This document shows, piece after piece, positions 12,533 to 24,123 of a stretch of 64,000 nt of DNA. Location of the stretch: NCBI GenBank assembly GCA_001792895.1, contig MARA01000057.1, forward strand, positions 124,001-188,000, given 5' to 3'. A program made the translations under genes and the position numbers. The notes under the pieces were generated by a model that was not told the origin of the DNA, did no database searches, and saw nothing but the letters and a program-made list of their open reading frames with translations. The stretch's first letter is position 1. Every line of letters starts with the position of its first letter. The stretch comes from Lentinus brumalis (lineage: Eukaryota; Basidiomycota; Agaricomycetes; Polyporales; Polyporaceae).

Positions 12533-12547
12533 CCGAGGTAAACGTAT
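12533..12547. repeat. target-site duplication, 5' side of LINE
   Basis: Second copy of CCGAGGTAAACGTAT, identical to 940-954. It marks the 5' boundary of the minus-strand element, whose first bases read GAGCTCCTCTTCC on its own strand. Confidence 0.85.
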
Positions 12548-13320
12548 ATTGCTGTGTGCGTTTCGTGCATGATGACTGCCTCGTAGTTCAGGGCAGTAGA
12601 ACAGACAGGCATTCGTGCATCAGCATTTATCAGCATGTGCATCCGCACGAGCAAGTGGGCTCGCTCGTTGAGTCCCTCAACATACTCACGTATTACCACG
12701 GACCCGAGCTCCCTGGATACCACTAGTACTTTATCAAGTACTTAGTCTCGCACCTGTTTCCGATGCTCCCCGGCCTTGGAGTCTAAGCAATCAGTATCGT
12801 GCATGACTTGCATGCTTGTTGTGCGTAAGCGCTAGGATTCTGAGCGACTTTTGACTAAGATCGGGCTGTTGTTCATTTTGTGATGAGCACGGTCGCGGCT
12901 CCTGGCAGCTGGACAGTAGCATCGACGATGAATGCGAGACTGGGGATCCTCCTGTGCCAGTGGTTTACACATCGTGCAGACATCCAGCTGCTCGCAAATC
13001 GAAATATACTTATGCGACAGTTCAGAAAGTACTATCCGAACTACTCATATCTCTCCGCTGTCCTTGCGCAAGTACTCAGTACTCCAGACACCAGTCACCG
13101 ACTCGAGTTCTGAGAGGAGAAGTAACAGGATTCAGAGGTAACGACACAAGTTCCGAACCCCGGTGCTCCTAACCACAGGACAGGGTTCGGTTTGCCAGTC
13201 GGCGCTCGAAATGTGGCGCTAAGCGGACAAGCTCCGCCCGAAAATGCCTCGCTGAGGCAGCAAGGTCGGCCGCGCAAAAAATGCAGAAGCTGGCAATCTC
13301 TTGCCCACACCACCACCATG
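12548..13320. other. intergenic, right flank of LINE and IMPDH upstream region
   Basis: No coding family is visible. Continuity with base 939 across the insertion would restore the pre-insertion locus. Bases 13000-13320 contain the presumed 5' leader and promoter of the IMPDH gene, but I see no clear TATA box. Confidence 0.4.
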
Positions 13321-15505
13321 CCCTCCAACGTCCCCGCCGTTCTCGACGCCTCGCAAGCCATCGAGCACCTGAAGAGCTATGAACGCTCTGATGGCCTCTC
13401 CGTGACTGATCTCATGGACTCGCGCGTCCACGGCGGGCTCACGTACAACGACTTCCTCCTCCTCCCCGGCAAGATCGACTTCGCCGCGAGTGAGGTGTCG
13501 ACGGAGAGCCGCATCACGCGCAACGTCGTCCTCAAGACGCCGTTCATGAGCTCGCCCATGGACACCGTCACGGAGAGCGACATGGCCATCGCGTTGGCGG
13601 TAAGCTGCCTTGATCGCTGACCGTCTGGATGTGTGTCCGACGCGTCCTCTTCTTGTAGCTCCAGGGCGGTATCGGTGTTATCCACCACAACCAGCCGGCG
13701 GCCAGCCAGGCTGCGATGGTCCGTGCGGTCAAGCGGCACGAAAACGGTTTCATTACCGACCCCGTCGTTCTCACCCCCAACCATCTGGTTGAGGACGTCC
13801 TCGACGTCAAGGAGCGCCTAGGCTTCGGTGGGATCCCCATCACTGGTGAGTCATCTGTACATTGCTGTTGCATCGCTGTGGGGAGTGTAGGGGAACGCAC
13901 GCTTCGCGCATATAGCCTGTGCTCGGCAGGTCATATGCGCGACGCTGGCTCGTGTCTTGGGATAGCCTGGCTTGCCTGATTATCGCTGTGGCATGCCCCT
14001 ACAATTTTCCTGGTCGTGGCACGCCTGTGCTCACCATTGCGGACAATATGATGAATAAATTTGCTTCATAACCTTCGTTCTTCCGAACTAACGCGATATC
14101 CGCGTGAATTGAGGAGACTTGCATATTTCATTCTGATACACATCAACACATTTATGTGCTCTTGTTCATTCGCTGACGTCACTTCAGATACCGGCAAGTT
14201 GGGTGGCAAGCTGGTCGGAATCGTCACGAACAGGGACATCCAGTTCCGTGCCCCGACAACGCCGCTTCACGAAGTCATGACCACCGACCTCGTTACCGCT
14301 CCTGAGGGCATCACTCTCCAGGAAGCGAACGATATCCTTCGCGACTCCAAGAAGGGCAAGCTCCCCATCGTGAACAAGGATGGGTGTCTTACGTCTCTCC
14401 TCGCTCGCTCGGACCTCCTCAAGAACAAGACGTACCCCCTCGCGTCGAAGCTTCCCGAGAGCAAGCAGCTCTATGCCGCGGCTGCTATCGGGACGCGCCC
14501 CGCAGACCGTGAACGCCTCACGCTTCTCGTTGAGGCAGGCTTGGACATCGTCGTTCTCGACTCCTCCCAAGGCAACTCGATCTACCAGATTGAGATGATC
14601 AAGTGGATCAAGCAGACGTTCCCCAAGCTCGAAGTCATCGCCGGCAACGTCGTTACCCGCGAGCAGGCGGCGAGCCTCATCGCTGCTGGCGCCGACGGTC
14701 TTCGGGTTGGCATGGGTTCGGGCTCGATCTGTATCACCCAGGAGGTCATGGCTGTCGGCCGCCCTCAGGCGACTGCCGTCTACGCTGTCGCGGAGTTCGC
14801 GCGTAAATTCGGTGTTCCCGTCATCGCTGACGGCGGCATCGGCAATGTCGGCCACATCGTCAAGGCCATCTCTCTTGGTGCTGGTGCGGTCATGATGGGT
14901 GGTCTGTTGGCGGGTACGACGGAGGCTCCGGGCGAGTACTTCTGGCATGAGGGGAAGCGTGTCAAGGCATACCGCGGCATGGGCAGTCTGGTCGGTATTC
15001 AGTGTTTTCCGTCTGTTTTCCTACCGCTCATATGTCGCTTGTTCTACAGGAGGCGATGGAACAGGGCAAGCCCGTACCACCCTCTGCACAGCGGGGCACG
15101 TCCGGACCGGGGTCCTCAAAGGCCCCGGCGAAGTCGTCGACGCATGAAAACGCAGCGACGAGCCGTTATTTCTCCGAGTCCTCTACGGTCAAGGTGGCGC
15201 AGGGCGTGGCTGGCGACGTCCAGGACAAAGGCACTGTCCACGCCTTCCTTCCCTACCTCTACACGGGTCTTCAGCACTCGCTCCAGGACATCGGTGTCCG
15301 CAACATTAACGAACTCCAGGAAGCTGCGCGCGCCGGCAAGGTGCGCTTCGAGCTTCGTACGGCTAGCGCGCAGGTTGAGGGAGGCGTGCACGGATTGAAC
15401 TCGTGAGTCTCTTTCGCTGTCCTCCCTTCGTGCCAAGCCTTTGTTCTGACATTCTCTTGGCGACGTGTTTCTCCGTGCAGGTATACGAAGCGGCTCTTCT
15501 CATGA
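13321..15505 (+). CDS. inosine-5'-monophosphate dehydrogenase
   Basis: Five exons (13321-13599, 13659-13845, 14188-14990, 15050-15402, 15481-15505) join in frame to give 548 aa, the usual length for eukaryotic IMPDH. The enzyme oxidises IMP to XMP with NAD+, the committed step of guanine nucleotide synthesis, in the cytosol. Visible hallmarks are [11 protein letters not shown] and MDTVTES at the N-terminus, the paired CBS region (about residues 110-240, with IVTNRDIQF), the catalytic loop [12 protein letters not shown] with the active-site Cys, [11 protein letters not shown], and YRGMGSL followed by EAMEQ. The C-terminus ends NSYTKRLFS. The start lies in a CACCATG context. Intron 3 needs a GTCGGT donor at 14991, which is unusual but is the only join that preserves SL-EAMEQ. 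Intron 2 is long (342 nt) compared with its neighbours. Confidence 0.96.
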
Positions 15506-16196
15506 TCACACGGGTTGTAGGTATAGCGTCACATTGTATCTTTCGGGTGTTGTATCATCAATGCATCTTGCATAGTGTCTCGGTTCTCAATCTGCCTGAC
15601 CATGCCCCCGCCGCAGGCGAAGGTCTCGAAGAAGCTTCTGACCAATCGTATTGTAGCGTCCAGTTTTCCCGGACAGCAGTAGGTCCGAGGCTCTTGCCCC
15701 TCGCTCACGTGGTCGAGCGGATCTTTAAGCTACCTTCGCGATCCGTGAACTCGACCCCGGGCCGCCCTATTGGAACTTGATGTCCACCATGCAACAGCAT
15801 GCAACTCGTTTCTCCGCTGCAGGCATCATTCACGCCTACCCCCTCGTGGCCCCCGAGGGGTTTTCGGCGTGCCAGCAAGTCAATGGCGACACCGGGCTGC
15901 CCTTACGCCAAAGCGCTTTCACCGGTCAATTCCCCGCACATTTCGCGTTGAATAGCCACTTCATTAGACTCGGGACTTCTGACCGCTTTGTGCGGGGTAA
16001 CGACGTCGAGACCAGGGCGCCGAGGCTTCCGTTGCTGTCACTGACGAACGGAAGTTGGAACGCGCGGAGAAGTTGTGCGGCACCGAGGGCAGCACGGCGA
16101 GGTATAAGTACGGGGAATACGAGCGGTCTGGCTCCTCGTCCCAGTGCCCGCTCCCCCTGCGCCTCCCTCTTACGTGCCCATCACAAGCCGTACAAA
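15506..16196. other. intergenic region between IMPDH and xylanase genes
   Basis: About 690 bp with no coding family. It holds the IMPDH 3' region and the promoter of the downstream xylanase gene. Confidence 0.5.
16103..16110 (+). promoter_or_regulatory. TATA-box-like element of the GH10 gene
   Basis: The sequence TATAAGTA lies 87-94 bp before the xylanase ATG, a plausible distance for a fungal core promoter with a short leader. A similar element at a similar distance precedes the M35 protease gene. Confidence 0.5.
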
Positions 16197-17899
16197 ATGA
16201 AGAGCCTCGCCGCCCTCGTCGCCCTCGCCACTCTCCTCGCCGTTCCGGCCAACGCCGTCGCTGTCTGGGGTCAATGTAAGTGCTCCGAGGTCTGTCTTGC
16301 CAATTCAGCGCGCTGACACCTTGTCTGCAGGCGGAGTACGTGCCTGAGGGCCAGTCGACCGGAGGTGCAGTCTGACACTTTTCTTAGGGCATTGGCTACA
16401 CCGGGTCCACCACCTGCGACGCTGGCACCGCCTGCATCGAGCTGAACGCCTACTACTTCCAGTGCCAGCCCGGATCGGCCCCAGCGCCGCCGACGACCAC
16501 CCCGCAGGCTCCACCGACTAGCACCGGCTCCCCTGCTCCCGCTGCGACCGGCCTCGACAAGGCGTTCAAGGCCAAGGGCAAGGTGTTCTTCGGCACTGCG
16601 TCCGACTCGAACCGCTTCAGCAACGCGCAGGACTCTGCGGTCACCATCCGCGAATTCGGCGGCCTGACGCCCGAGAACTCCATGAAGTGGGATGCTGTAA
16701 GTTCGCTGTGACCTTGCGAAGGGTGATACAGCTTGCTGACTGCCCGACGTTGCCAGACTGAGCGTAAGCAGCTGTGATCGACGGGGATGTTCCTATGACG
16801 CTGAGCGAGACCATTCCAGCTTCGCGCAACTCTTTTAGCTTCTCGGGCTCCGACGCGCTCGTCAACTACGCCACGCAGAACGGCATGCTCGTCCGTGCCC
16901 ACACGCTCGGTACGTCACTGGTCTCCGCTCTACTGTTGCATATTCGTCTCGTCGCTCACGCGCACGCACTGCAGTCTGGCACTCGCAGCTCCCGTCCTGG
17001 GTCTCGGCGATCAACGACAAGGCGACGCTCACGTCCGTCATCCAGAACCACATCTCGAACGTCGCGGGCCGGTACAAGGGCAAGGTCCGCTCGTGGGACG
17101 TCGTGAACGAGATCTTCAACGAGGACGGCACGCTCCGCTCCTCGGTGTTCTCGAACGTGCTCGGCCAGAGCTTCGTCAACATCGCGTTCCAGGCTGCGCG
17201 CCAGGCGGACCCCAATGCGATCCTCTACATCAACGACTACAAGTGCGTTTTGTCTCGCGTTTGAAGTTTCATGTGCGGTGCTGACGCGTACCTCTGCAGC
17301 CTGGACAGCGTCAACGCGAAGGTCAACGGCCTCGTCAACCTCGTCAACTCGGTCAACAGCGGCAGCAAGCTCATCGATGGTATCGGCACTCAGATGCATC
17401 TTTCTGTGAGTGCTCCTTTCTCACCGGAATGAGCATGTCATTGAAACGGTATATGCCATATAGGCTGGTGGCTCCAGCGGTGCGCTCTCGGCTCTGCAGA
17501 AGCTCGCCACCGCTAGTGTCCAGGAGGTCGCCATCACCGGTACGTCTTCCGTCAGCTTTTGGAGTTGCTCGTACTCACGCATCTTGCAGAGCTCGATATT
17601 GTCAACGCTGTACGTATGCGTCGCATGACGAGTCTGAGAAGATTGCGCTAACAGTGCTCCTTGTATAGGGTGCAAACGACTACGCTACTGTCACGAAGGC
17701 TTGCTTGCAGGTACCCAAGTGTGTCTCCATCACCGTCTGGGGTGTCCGCGATCCCGTACGTCATCACGTTCGCTCTGATTTTGGCGTTGCGACTGACTCC
17801 CTGCAGGACTCCTGGAGGGCGTCGAGCAACCCTCTCCTCTTCGACGCGAACTTCAACCCCAAGCCCGCGTACACCGCCGTCATGCAGGCACTGGCGTGA
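16197..17899 (+). CDS. secreted endo-1,4-beta-xylanase, CBM1-GH10
   Basis: Eleven exons join in frame to give 379 aa: 16197-16275, 16331-16335, 16388-16696, 16757-16763, 16820-16909, 16975-17242, 17300-17405, 17464-17539, 17590-17609, 17669-17755 and 17807-17899. Residues 1-20 are a hydrophobic signal peptide. A fungal cellulose-binding CBM1 follows ([23 protein letters not shown]), then a Pro/Thr linker and the GH10 barrel from about residue 72. GH10 landmarks are [34 protein letters not shown] with the acid/base Glu, and ITELDI with the nucleophile Glu. It would cleave xylan outside the cell while anchored to cellulose. Exons 2 (5 nt) and 4 (7 nt) are microexons; without them the Cys-Gly-Gly and Ala-Thr-Glu-Pro motifs are lost or go out of frame. 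Confidence 0.95.
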
Positions 17900-18194
17900 A
17901 GTGGTGGTCGTTCGGAACATCGCTGCGGTTGCTTGGTCTTGTTTTTCTCTTGTATATTATGGATTCGCGGATTGGAACAGGTTGCTACTGCATCACCAGA
18001 GCCTCGCGAGCACGCGTCGCATTGAGCTATCATAAGCAGTGAGTTAAGAACGAAGCACTGGCCACGAGCTCGACAGCCAAGTGCGCCCATCACTGCTCCT
18101 GCGAGCCCCGCTCACCAGCTAACTCTCTGCATCATCTCCCGATCCCCTCCATTATGAATCGCCCCTCGTCCGAAACGTCGCATATTGACCCGCG

Positions 18195-19690
18195 TCATGA
18201 CGCGCCGAGTCCATACCCGAAGAGTCGATCGCACTCGTCCGGGCATCCCGCCAGTACAGCAATACTCTTCCGAGAGGGAGGGTAGTCCAGCGTTACTAAC
18301 GTAGTCTTCATGGAAGGAGAAGCGGCCATCAAGCGGTCGGCGACATCGTTCAAGTTCATGAGGTCGCCGTAGGTATCACAGGGCTCGTCAGGGTGCCATT
18401 CAAACCGCTGGATGTCCAGATGGAACGCGATGAGGGGGAGGGATGCGATGATGCCATAGATGGCGTTCTACGGATTGGGTGAAATTGTAAGTACTTCCAT
18501 GAGGGCCGCCAGGAGACATGCCGCTACTCACTATCGTTTGCTCCAGACCCATTTCCTCATCTTCCCCCTGCACACTCAGTTTTATCGTGAGCACTTGGAC
18601 TTGCGGAGTACGCAGTTCGCACAGCGCGGCAACCCAGTCCGCTTTCGTGAAGTTGGCGTTGACGTTTATTCCTAGCTCCAAGCGTGCGGGACGAGCGTCT
18701 GCTAGCAGAGCACGAAGAATCGTTGCGTCCGCCGATTCGCGCATCTCGTCAATGAAGAGGTGATCGATGCGACATGGCAGAGCGAGGGTGTACAGGTGAC
18801 GTGGCTCCCCGTGGAAGTAGGCAAGCGACTTCCAGGAGCCGTGCTTTTGCTGGTAGGACCGATTGGTCGCCCTAGTGGCCACGCACTGAGGGCTCCCAAC
18901 ATCGGGACGGTCGACCAAGGTATTGCTGTCGTCGATGAAGAAGGACCTCAGGTTGGGAAATGCTTGAATGTAATGCGAGGCGATGGGCATCCAGACGCTC
19001 TCGGGCTTCAACGTTAAATCCTTCATGAGGGGGTATACGGGCCCGGTGCTTGTGACGATCGCGGTGAGATTCGAAGTCGTGAGTGTCAAGCTCTCCAGGG
19101 TAGCTTGCGAGCCTTCGAGAAGATGTATAAGGTCGAGTTCGTCCCTTGGTGCGGCACGGAAGTCGTTATCGACCTCGCTGAACACGAGTTTGACCTTTGT
19201 AAGGCGAGAGCACATGGTTCGGAGGATAGCCCAGGTCGGATGGTCGAGATAGTAGATCGAGAGGTTCGTCAAGGTGCCCATGTGTGCAAGAGAAGCGGCC
19301 AGCCGTCCGTCCATAGGGAGCATATCTTCAATCCATTGGAAGCTGAGGCCTTGGAGCCTTGCTTTCCGCACGACCAACTCAGCGAAGAACTCCACGAGCC
19401 ACTCGATTGTCCGGCTGAACGTCTGTTCGCTAGGGCGCAGGTCAAGAGTACGGATGTGTGGAAAACGGGCATACCCGTCGGCTCGCATGAAGGACAGGAA
19501 GGAGGCCAGTTGCATTTCGGTATGAATCGAGACCTCATTGCTTCTAAGGAGCTGCTTGCCTCCTTCACGGTAGAGGACACGGCAGGTCTTCATGATCTGC
19601 GACTGGGTCGACAAAATCAGCCAGACATAAGATCTCCAGCAAAGCGTCTAAATTCAGCCTTGGCCGTGTCACTTCAAAAATCGTGATGCG
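18195..19690 (-). pseudogene. F-box-like/LRR family protein, single frameshift
   Basis: The main exon (19614 down to 18532) and a C-terminal exon (18467-18195) are joined by a 64-nt intron with GTGAGT and CGTAG borders. The product resembles the genes at 49.0-50.8 kb and 58.8-60.1 kb (shared QSQI/QMxKTCR, REGGKxLLRS and the C-terminal CPDEC-RLFGYG of the 58.8-kb copy). The F-box-like N-terminus LNLDALLEILCLADF is present immediately upstream but in another frame. Loss of one T from a TTTT run near 19616 would restore continuity, and the 58.8-kb copy is continuous across the same point. I could not find an initiator ATG. Such proteins typically deliver substrates to SCF ubiquitin ligases; the substrate is unknown. 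Either decay or a one-base assembly error is possible. Confidence 0.7.
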
Positions 19691-19819
19691 TAAGCTCGCG
19701 TGAAGCCTCCAAGAATGTATTGGAAGACATACGACACGATGACATGCTATCGCAGCTCGACCGAATCATAGCAGACTTGTCGTCTATGATTGAGGCCCTG
19801 TCTTCATCTACCGCTGACA

Positions 19820-20113
19820 GATATCTATGAGGGGCGCCAGCGGACAAAAAGACTCGACTTCAGTTCTGAGTTTGGACTTTGGATTTGGACCTCGGCAACT
19901 GAAATGAATTTCAGAGTTGGACTTGACACGTGATCGGTTCAATTTCGGTTTCGGATTTCGTTTTCGCGCGGGCGTCTCAACTTCCGCTTTGGGTTTCGGT
20001 TTCGCCTCTCGACTTCACGACTCCGCATCGCGACTTCGCCCTATCCGACGCGGTCACTGTGCGCCCCGGCTGACTGACGCCTCCGGTACGCACCGCCGTT
20101 AACTCCGCAACGC
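19820..20113 (+). repeat. left terminal inverted repeat
   Basis: Left arm of the element. It is near-identical to the reverse complement of 21634-21922 and carries 6 extra bases (GGTTTC duplicated) relative to the right arm. Confidence 0.85.
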
Positions 20114-21633
20114 CTCGCAACTCATCCAAATGCGGTAGTCAAGTACTCAGGCTCAGGCTATCGAGCTCGAGCCCCCCGCGGCCTTCGTGGGTCGCGAAGA
20201 CTGTACTTGCATCATTGATGCACTTGGCACAACCCTGGGAATTCGTCGGTATGTTCTTTTATAATCGCATACTTTATCTCTGATCTACGCATTTGCAGCT
20301 CTCTCTATCATCAAGGTCAAACTGCAAGACTGCTAGTCTTCTTACTTAGTAGTTCATGGGTAAGTCTCCTTAACTCGAAGGTCGGAGTCAGACTGTATAC
20401 TAGCTCTACATCTGAACGATGCGTACATGGTAAGTACCGTTTTGTGTTCCGATTCACTCTCGCACACTGCGCTGACATACACATAAACGAACAGATCTGT
20501 CCGAGTCGACGGCTCGCACATGTGCTCTCCCGAATCAGCAGCCTGTCGTGTCCGTCGTACAGCCCAATGGTGGACAAGTGCGCACTGGTGATAGCAGGTT
20601 CCCCGTGTTATTCAGCGCTCATAGAATTACTTACGCACATCAGTTGTCGCAGGTTCGATGAGCCTATACCTCGGAAGCACGCGTCAAACTCGATTTCGGG
20701 GTAAGTTCCTGCTCATACTGACGAGCTACCAATTTACTAATGACTGCTCACCAGGACTCCACGGGCTCTCCGGAACACGCGCCCGTCTCGAGTCTTAGAT
20801 CATGCCCGACGCTGCCCGCCACACTCTCTCTGCAATCTGACCATGCAAACTTGCGTGGAAGATACTATAGTACTGTAGGTCACCTGCAGTGCAGCACAGG
20901 CATAGCTAGTAGTAGTACTGAGCCTAGCAGGACGCTGCATACTACCCACCGCTGCGCACCTCCTGCCCCCGCCAACCTTGTCGCAACGTGCAGCTTGGGC
21001 GACAAGGACGACGGCCCTTGCAGCCTGTCTTCAGCTCCCTGTTGCGTCCAGGCCTGCACTCGAATGATGCCCTCCCGGGCCGAGGCTTACATTGCGCACG
21101 AAGTCGTCTCATCTGCTGGCAAGACGAGCCTCAGCATGCGGACTGTACGTGCTACTCACAACAATCACGCTCACCGGTACGGCCATGTCGTCCATGGCAA
21201 CATATCCACGGACCACGGCCCCGCGGTGCTGGCTGGAACTTGATTGACTCGGGTCCAGTAATGTTAACGTCATATATGTACTGAGTTGAGCCTTCAGATT
21301 GCAATAGTCCCCAAGTTCATTCATCACATATCAGGCTCTAGTCTAGGAGCAGAGCGAGCTAAATAGAGGGGATACTTATAACTCCAGTACTTCAAGTAGT
21401 GAATGATGGGGCGCACCTTGTCGTCCTCGATTCCTACTACTTAGCTTGCTGGCACTCCTTCTCAGAACTTCCTCCTTCAATTGCAGAGCTTTGATGTCCA
21501 CCTTCGAACTCATTCGAGTCACAGTCTCTGCCGCGGATGCCAGACTCCACTGGATGGCAGTAAGTCCTTACTACTGAACTTGAACGTGAAGTACTTAGTG
21601 GCAAGCAGAGTTCCTGGTTGTGGGAGCGCTGCG

Positions 21634-21922
21634 GGCGTTGCGGAGTTAACGGCGGTGCGTGCCGGAGGCGTCAGTCAGCCGGGGCGCACAGTGACCGCGT
21701 CGGAGAGGGCGAAGTCGCGATGCGGAGTCGTGAAGTTGAGAGGCGAAACCCAAAGCGGAAGTTGAGACGCCCGCGCGAAAACGAAATCCGAAACCGAAAT
21801 TGAACCGATCACGTGTCAAGTCCAACTCTGAAGTTCATTTCAGTTGCCGAAGTCCAAATCCAAAGTCCAAACTCAGAACTGAAGTCGAGTCTTTTTGTCC
21901 GCTGGCGCCCCTCATAGATATC
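21634..21922 (-). repeat. right terminal inverted repeat
   Basis: Right arm, the reverse complement of 19820-20113 with a handful of substitutions. It ends in GGCGCCCCTCATAGATATC. Confidence 0.85.
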
Positions 21923-22324
21923 AGAGACCCGGTATGTCAAATCTCAACTAATGACAAGCATATGAGACTCCGAACTGATGGTTCAAGAGGTCAATGAATG
22001 TGATGATCACCCAGGCGAACGGTGGGGAACTATCGCAGTATCAGGGAACTAGTAGGAAGAAGAAAGAAGCGCTTGTCCAGTGGAATTCGAACGCTGGTTC
22101 GGTTGGATGGACCGCTTCAACTACATTGGTTCAAATCGTTATGCCACTATCAATCCAAGTCTTCGAACCCTTCAACGCGACCACGACCACTATAAGGGTA
22201 CATGATGTGAGTACAACACGCTGCCCTAAACTACTGAGTACTAGTACTCAGAATTTTGTGATCTAGGCCACAACATCTGGGCCATGCATAGCGCGCACTT
22301 GCCGACTTCGTGTACAAAGCTAGT
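21923..22324. other. intergenic, no gene seen
   Basis: About 400 bp between the inverted-repeat element and the 3' end of the first tandem F-box gene. Nothing recognisable. Confidence 0.5.
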
Positions 22325-23748
22325 CTAAGTCACTAGTTTCCAAGAGTCTTCCTCCATCTCCCAATCCTCAGTCCGCACCACTTGGCCCTTCCCATTCCAA
22401 GATACGGTCACAAATGGTCCATCGGCGTACCGGTACGAGACACGGTCAAGATATGCACTCCAGTCGATGAGTACCCGGGAGGCAATCTCGTCCCATGAGA
22501 TGTCGGAAAGAGTCCATGACTCGTGCACCCATACCACTGTGAGCTTTCCCGTTGATTTCCGGGAGGATTCCGGCGGATCTGATTGCCAATCTATAGGATA
22601 GTCGTCGATGCTCGCCGAAGACCTCGGAGATCGCTGGAAACCCGCAGCCACCGAATGTTAGGGGATTGAGCTCCGGATGGCGAGCCGCCGGCAGAACAAC
22701 ACGCACTATCTCTCTGTTAACTTGTAGGTACTTGAGGCGCGGAAACCGCTCTGCCACGTCCGCGAGGGACCACCCCTGAGGCCCTTGGGAATTGCGGGCC
22801 CAACATGGGTTCTGAATGCACAGGCTGACCAGATGTGCGCCGACGACGTTGGATAGGTGCAAGAGGTAATCTGTACGACCATCCGTCAGACCAACGCCCT
22901 TCAAAAGCTCCGTCACCCGGAACTGCTCCCAGATCATGCGCGGATGGCATACGAGGACGCGCAGCTCAGGGAGGAAGATCTTCTTATAAGGCTCGCCAGA
23001 TGCCTTCGGGGTCGGCGTACGGGCGTTACGCAAGTCGAGCTCGCGCAAGGTGGAACTATGCCCTCGAATGAAGTCGGGAACCCCGCGTTCGGTGCTAGGC
23101 AGGGTGGGTCCGGCCGTCGTCAAGCTGCGGAGGTGTGCGAAGCGTGCCGCGAGGATGTCCACGCATTTCGCGAAATCCCACCACGGCTCCGGACGCCATA
23201 CGCCGGCAATACTGAGAGTGAGATAGTCCAGCTCGGGCAGGAAACGGAGGAGGCAGGCTAGCTCGAGAGCTGTGGGGTTAGCTGCGATGGGGGCCAGTAC
23301 GTGCAACTCCCGGACGAGCTTTGCGAGGCGGGGGAGGATGAGATTGACTCGGAGAGCTTGACGACCGAGGTATCCGCTACGAGTGTGATCGTGGTGTAGA
23401 GGACGCTTTCGGCCGTTGAGAGCAGTGCGGGGTGTAGGCGGAGCAGCTGAGCTAGTGTGTACCGGTCGTCTATGCGGGCAGACTCGAACACTCTCCTCCA
23501 GAGTTCTATCGGGAGCCGCAAGTCCACCGCGGTGGTAACACTGGGAGCTGTTGCTCTCGGTGAGCAAATCGCAGAAGAGCGACGTCGACTCTGCACTTAC
23601 TTCGGGTTCCATCCACAGCACTGAGCTCGCCTGTCTCCGCCGTCGGTGGTGGCAGCGGTGGCGGTTTCACGAGCTCGACAGGGGTTTGATGCAACGGTGG
23701 CTTGACCTCTCGTTTGATCCTCCTCCATCTCCGGATGCAGGAGGGCAT
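22325..23748 (-). pseudogene. F-box protein, tandem copy A (frameshift in F-box exon)
   Basis: Exon 1 (23748-23601) encodes a basic then Pro-rich N-terminus. A 53-nt intron precedes the F-box exon with LRLPIELWRRVFESA and YTLAQLLRLHP. Near 23345-23370 the frame must shift by one base to continue into LPRLAKLVRELHVL and the LRR-like body down to 22707. A 73-nt intron (CTAAC branch site, TTTCCAG acceptor) leads to the last exon 22633-22325, ending WKLVT. Copies B and C show the same order: F-box, body, intron after the LKYLQV/LRYLQI motif, C-terminal exon with a VLxxW and an acidic W-containing end. The F-box would bind Skp1. The frameshift suggests a pseudogene or a sequence error. Confidence 0.7.
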
Positions 23749-24123
23749 TGCGCGATCCTTTCGCTGGCAAGTAAGAAAGGAAAGCGGATACCATGAGGTC
23801 GCCGTGGGTGCACTGCTGTGCCCGATCGATGCACTGCCGCCGGACGCATTTTGGCACCTGCATACCCTAGAATAGACTCCCTCGAGGCTTAACTAGAACT
23901 ATAGATGCCGAGAAATACGCCGTCGACAGTCAGACGTTCGTGCTCAACTGCGGACTCTAGTCAGTATGGTACTGAGCTTACGTATCACAAGCCGCACTTG
24001 AATGCCACACGGATGCGCTTGAGAGAACTTGAACCATGCGCGATCAAAAACAGTACACAAGAAGCCGCTCTAAGTCCATCCCAGCTCCAAGTACTGTGAC
24101 CTGTTGAAGTCGCATCTCATGCA

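Larger units (their letters stand above)
19820..21922. mobile_element. 2.1-kb non-autonomous element with ~290-bp terminal inverted repeats
   Basis: Bases 19820-20113 reappear as the reverse complement at 21634-21922, about 97% identical by eye with one 6-bp indel. The outermost bases are GATATC followed by TATGAGGGGCGCC. GATATC is self-complementary, so it is either a 6-bp target duplication or the first bases of the repeat. The 1.5-kb interior has no frame resembling a transposase. This looks like a MITE-like or deletion-derivative DNA transposon mobilised in trans. The repeat arms themselves contain internal TTTCGG- and TTTGGA-rich motifs. Confidence 0.8.

Noticed and set aside
15777..16316. 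Long plus-strand frame covering the start of the xylanase gene
   Set aside because: The part upstream of 16197 has no coding character; the conserved signal peptide begins at the inner ATG.
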